Below are positions 60,896 to 63,453 of a stretch of 63,453 nucleotides of DNA, in pieces. A program made the position numbers and the translations under genes. This DNA is from Deltaproteobacteria bacterium (GTDB lineage: Bacteria; Myxococcota; Myxococcia; Myxococcales; 40CM-4-68-19). Numbering within the stretch: the first letter of the stretch is position 1; each line of letters starts with the position of its first letter. The stretch lies in assembly GCA_005879315.1 (NCBI GenBank), contig VBLC01000070.1, forward strand, positions 1 through 63,453, given 5' to 3'. Below the pieces are notes generated by a model, which saw only the letters and a list, made by a program, of their open reading frames with translations, searched no databases and was not told where the DNA came from.

Positions 60896-63453
60896 ATGAT
60901 CCGCAGAGTCGTCGACCTCGCGCTGCGGAACCGCGTCATGATCGCGGCGCTGGTGGCGATCCTCTTTTTCGCCGGGCTGGCCGCGTACCGCCGGCTCGAC
61001 GTCGAGGCATATCCCAATCCAGTGCCGCCGCTGGTCGAGGTCATCTCGCAGCCGCCCGGCTGGAGCGCGGAGGAAACGGAGCGCTACGTCACCCTTCCGC
61101 TGGAGATCGGGCTCTCGGGAATGCCCGGCCTCGATCACATCCGCTCGCAGTCGCTCTTCGGGCTGACCGACGTCAAGTGCTACTTCAAATGGGGCACGGA
61201 TTACTGGGCGGCGCGGCAGGAAGTGATCAATCGCCTGCAGTTCATCACGCTGCCCACCGGCGTCACCGCGCAGCTCTCCCCCTGGAACTCGATCGGCGAG
61301 ATCTTCCGCTACAATCTGCGCAACGCGCCCGGCTACTCGTATTCGCTGCTCGATCTCAAGACTGCCGAAGACTGGATCATGGAGCGGCAGTGGAAGCAGG
61401 TGCCGGGCGTCATCGACGTGACCAGCTTCGGCGGCCTGACCAAGGAGTACCACGTCGAGGTCGATCCCTATCTCTTGCGCGCGCGCGGCGTGACCCTGAC
61501 GCAGCTCTCGCAGGCGCTGGCCAACGCCAACCAGAACGTCGGCGGCCAGCGCGTCACGCTCGGAGCGCAGGCCTATACCGTGCGCGGCATCGGGCTCATC
61601 GGCTCGCTCAAGGACATCGAGGACGTGGTGGTCGTCGAGCAGAAGGGAATTCCCGTCCGTGTGCGCGATGTAGCCAAGGTCTCCATCGGCCATGCGCCCC
61701 GGCTGGGGACCGTCGGCCGCGACGACGAACCCGACGTGGTGCAGGGCACGGTTCTCATGCGGTACGGCGGCAAGACCGACGAGACGCTCGAGGGCGTGTA
61801 CCAGAGGCTCAAGTACATCCGCGACAACCACCTCTTGCCGCCGGGCATGGAGATCGTGCCGTATTACGACCGCAGTGACCTGATCTCTCGCACCACACAT
61901 ACAGTGATCGAGAACCTGCTCATCGGCATGGGGCTCGTGACCGTCGTGCTGATCCTCTTTCTCGGCAACTGGCGCGCCGCCCTCATCACTGCGGTGAACA
62001 TCCCGCTCGCGCTGCTCATCGCCATCATCGGGCTGGTGCTCTCCGGCACCTCCGCCAACCTCATCTCTCTCGGCGCCATCGACTTCGGCATCGTCGTGCA
62101 CTCGACCGTGATCATCGTGGAGAACATCTTCCGCCACCTGAGCGACAAGGGCGATGGGCCCATCGGAGACCGCATTCGCAGCGCCGTCTCCGAGGTGGGC
62201 AAGCCGATGGCCTTCTCCACCGTGATCATCGCGGTCTCCTTCCTGCCGCTCTTCACGATGACGGGCGTCGCCGGAGTGATCTTCGCGCCCATGTCGTACA
62301 CCTATGCGCTCGCCATCGGCGGCGCCATCGCGCTGGCGCTCACCTTCACGCCAGTGCTCGCGTCGAGATTCCTGCCAGCGCCGATCGAGGAGAAGGAAAG
62401 CCGGCTCATGCGCGCTCTCCACCGCATCTACGATCCGCTCTTCGAGGCCGCTGTTCGGAATCCGAGGCGAGCGATTCCGCTGCTGCTTCTCCCCGTCCTC
62501 GCCTGCATCGCGCTCTTCCCGCTGCTCGGTCGGGAATTCATGCCCAAGCTGGAGGAGGGCAACTTCTGGATCCGGGCCACCCTGCCGCAGTCCATCTCGC
62601 TCGAGGAATCGGCCAAGCACGTGGGCAGCATGCGGCAGATCATCCGCAGCCATCCTGAGATCATCACCGTCACCTCGCAGCTGGGCCGGCCGGACGATGG
62701 GACCGACGTGACGGGCTTCCACAACATGGAGTTCTTCGCGCCGCTCAAACCGTTCGACGAATGGCCGCGCGGGCTCGACAAGGAGAAGCTGACGAAGATC
62801 CTCCAGCAGCAGCTGCAAGACGAGTTCCCCGGCGTGATCTTCAATTTCGCCCAGTACATCTCCGACAACGTCGAGGAAGCCCTCTCGGGCGTCAAAGGCG
62901 AGAACAGCGTCAAGATCAATGGCCCGGAAGTAAAGAGCAACGAGGCGACCGCCGACGCGATCGTCGGCGTAATGGGAAAAGTGCGCGGCATCGATGATCT
63001 CGGGCTGCTCCGCTCGATGGGGCAGCCGAGCATCAAGATCGTTCCCGACCGGACCCAGTGCGCGCGTTACGGGCTCAACACCGGCGACATCCAGATGGTG
63101 GTGCAGGCGGCGATCGGTGGGCAAGCCGTCAGCCAGGTCTTCGAGGGCGAGAAGAGCTTCGCGCTAACCGTACGCTGGCTGCCGCAGTACCGGAGCGACC
63201 TTTCCGCGCTCCGGCGGATCACCGTCTCCTCGCCGGACGGCAGCCAGATCCCGCTCAGCCAGCTCGCCGCCATCACCACCGAGGACAGCCCCAACGTCAT
63301 CTATCGCGAGGACGGCCGGCGCTACACGCCGGTGAAGTTTTCCGTGCGCGGACGCGATCTCGCTTCGACTATCGAGGAAGCGCGGCAGCGCATCGAAGAG
63401 GCGGTGCGACTCCCGCCCGAGACCAACCTCATCTGGTCGGGCGAGATCAACGA
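60896..63453 (+). CDS. CzcA/CusA-family RND efflux permease (partial)
   Basis: 852 codons visible, C-terminus beyond the window. Heavy-metal RND subfamily: VVDLALRNRVMIAALVAILF at the start, RRLDVEAYPNP, QPPGWSAEETERYV, TLPLEIGLSGMPGL, and TM4 GAIDFGIVVHSTVIIVENIF. Here residue 402 is His (62099-62101) where most CzcA-type pumps carry Asp in DFGxxVD, the proton-relay position; Asp396 and Glu409 remain. Late domain features EFMPKLEEGNFWIRATLPQS. One base after the adaptor gene. Confidence 0.93.
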   Translation, partial: MIRRVVDLALRNRVMIAALVAILFFAGLAAYRRLDVEAYPNPVPPLVEVISQPPGWSAEETERYVTLPLEIGLSGMPGLDHIRSQSLFGLTDVKCYFKWGTDYWAARQEVINRLQFITLPTGVTAQLSPWNSIGEIFRYNLRNAPGYSYSLLDLKTAEDWIMERQWKQVPGVIDVTSFGGLTKEYHVEVDPYLLRARGVTLTQLSQALANANQNVGGQRVTLGAQAYTVRGIGLIGSLKDIEDVVVVEQKGIPVRVRDVAKVSIGHAPRLGTVGRDDEPDVVQGTVLMRYGGKTDETLEGVYQRLKYIRDNHLLPPGMEIVPYYDRSDLISRTTHTVIENLLIGMGLVTVVLILFLGNWRAALITAVNIPLALLIAIIGLVLSGTSANLISLGAIDFGIVVHSTVIIVENIFRHLSDKGDGPIGDRIRSAVSEVGKPMAFSTVIIAVSFLPLFTMTGVAGVIFAPMSYTYALAIGGAIALALTFTPVLASRFLPAPIEEKESRLMRALHRIYDPLFEAAVRNPRRAIPLLLLPVLACIALFPLLGREFMPKLEEGNFWIRATLPQSISLEESAKHVGSMRQIIRSHPEIITVTSQLGRPDDGTDVTGFHNMEFFAPLKPFDEWPRGLDKEKLTKILQQQLQDEFPGVIFNFAQYISDNVEEALSGVKGENSVKINGPEVKSNEATADAIVGVMGKVRGIDDLGLLRSMGQPSIKIVPDRTQCARYGLNTGDIQMVVQAAIGGQAVSQVFEGEKSFALTVRWLPQYRSDLSALRRITVSSPDGSQIPLSQLAAITTEDSPNVIYREDGRRYTPVKFSVRGRDLASTIEEARQRIEEAVRLPPETNLIWSGEIN

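Noticed and set aside
57368-63453. Assembly artefact as explanation of the double adaptor
   Set aside because: The two units differ throughout and share one frame with no residual stop or start at the junction, so a true fusion is more likely; a resequencing check is listed.

Overview
The window is a 63 kb piece of a very GC-rich chromosome, packed with genes in long same-strand runs whose start and stop codons often overlap (ATGA or GTGA). Gene content points to a soil or sediment myxobacterium-like bacterium (Myxococcota, old Deltaproteobacteria): orphan response regulators, many lipoproteins, gas-vesicle genes, Ku/LigD repair, a HAAO/ACMSD kynurenine route and apparent selenoproteins. This assignment is inference; no rRNA or tRNA was seen. 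The two ends cut genes: a membrane protein at base 1 and an RND pump at base 63453.

Layout. 1-9841: tryptophan catabolism. Tryptophan dioxygenase is on the + strand. A translationally coupled - strand operon encodes 2-aminomuconic semialdehyde dehydrogenase, a RidA-type deaminase, HAAO, ACMSD, kynureninase, kynurenine monooxygenase and an M20 amidohydrolase, with a divergent oxalocrotonate decarboxylase. Together these carry tryptophan to 2-oxopent-4-enoate except for a recognisable kynurenine formamidase. A broken four-helix-bundle gene flanked by an inverted repeat lies at 1467-1945. 9842-16809: a secreted metallopeptidase, a methyltransferase/M1 aminopeptidase lipoprotein fusion and an MFS transporter. 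16959-27998: a tiny membrane protein, an NHEJ operon (STAS protein, Ku, LigD polymerase), a YihY membrane protein, a GH57/GH15 carbohydrate operon, and a ligase-associated exonuclease with an ATP-dependent DNA ligase.

27961-36252: an eleven-gene gas-vesicle operon on the - strand (gvpJ, gvpA, a histidine kinase, a response regulator, gvpF/L, gvpG, a tandem ArsA/Get3-like ATPase, gvpL/F, a GvpS-like protein, gvpF/L, gvpK). No gvpN is present, and a signalling pair sits inside the operon. 36406-43966: orphan response regulator, DUF2071 protein, UdgX-type uracil-DNA glycosylase, DUF72 protein, an Ogt-AlkA fusion, a secreted protein, a pirin, a SelW-like selenoprotein whose TGA (41555-41557) hides it from ordinary ORF calling, a ParB-domain protein and an MFS transporter.

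43947-57061: response regulator, RlmK-like methyltransferase, haloalkane-dehalogenase-like hydrolase, S9 peptidase, an Lrp regulator with a perfect palindrome over its start, an aminotransferase, and a second TGA-containing gene, a DsbA-family protein with UxxC in place of CxxC. Then come a glycine-rich secreted protein, two orphan phage tail-tube (gp19-like) paralogs, a response regulator, a zinc-ribbon membrane protein and several small secreted proteins. 57368-63453: a heavy-metal-type tripartite RND efflux operon in which the periplasmic adaptor is two complete adaptors fused head to tail.

The strongest leads are the two selenoproteins, the fused double adaptor, the gas-vesicle operon with an ArsA-like ATPase and embedded signalling genes, the methyltransferase-aminopeptidase lipoprotein and the orphan tail-tube proteins. 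All function calls rest on reading motifs by eye; no database search was run.
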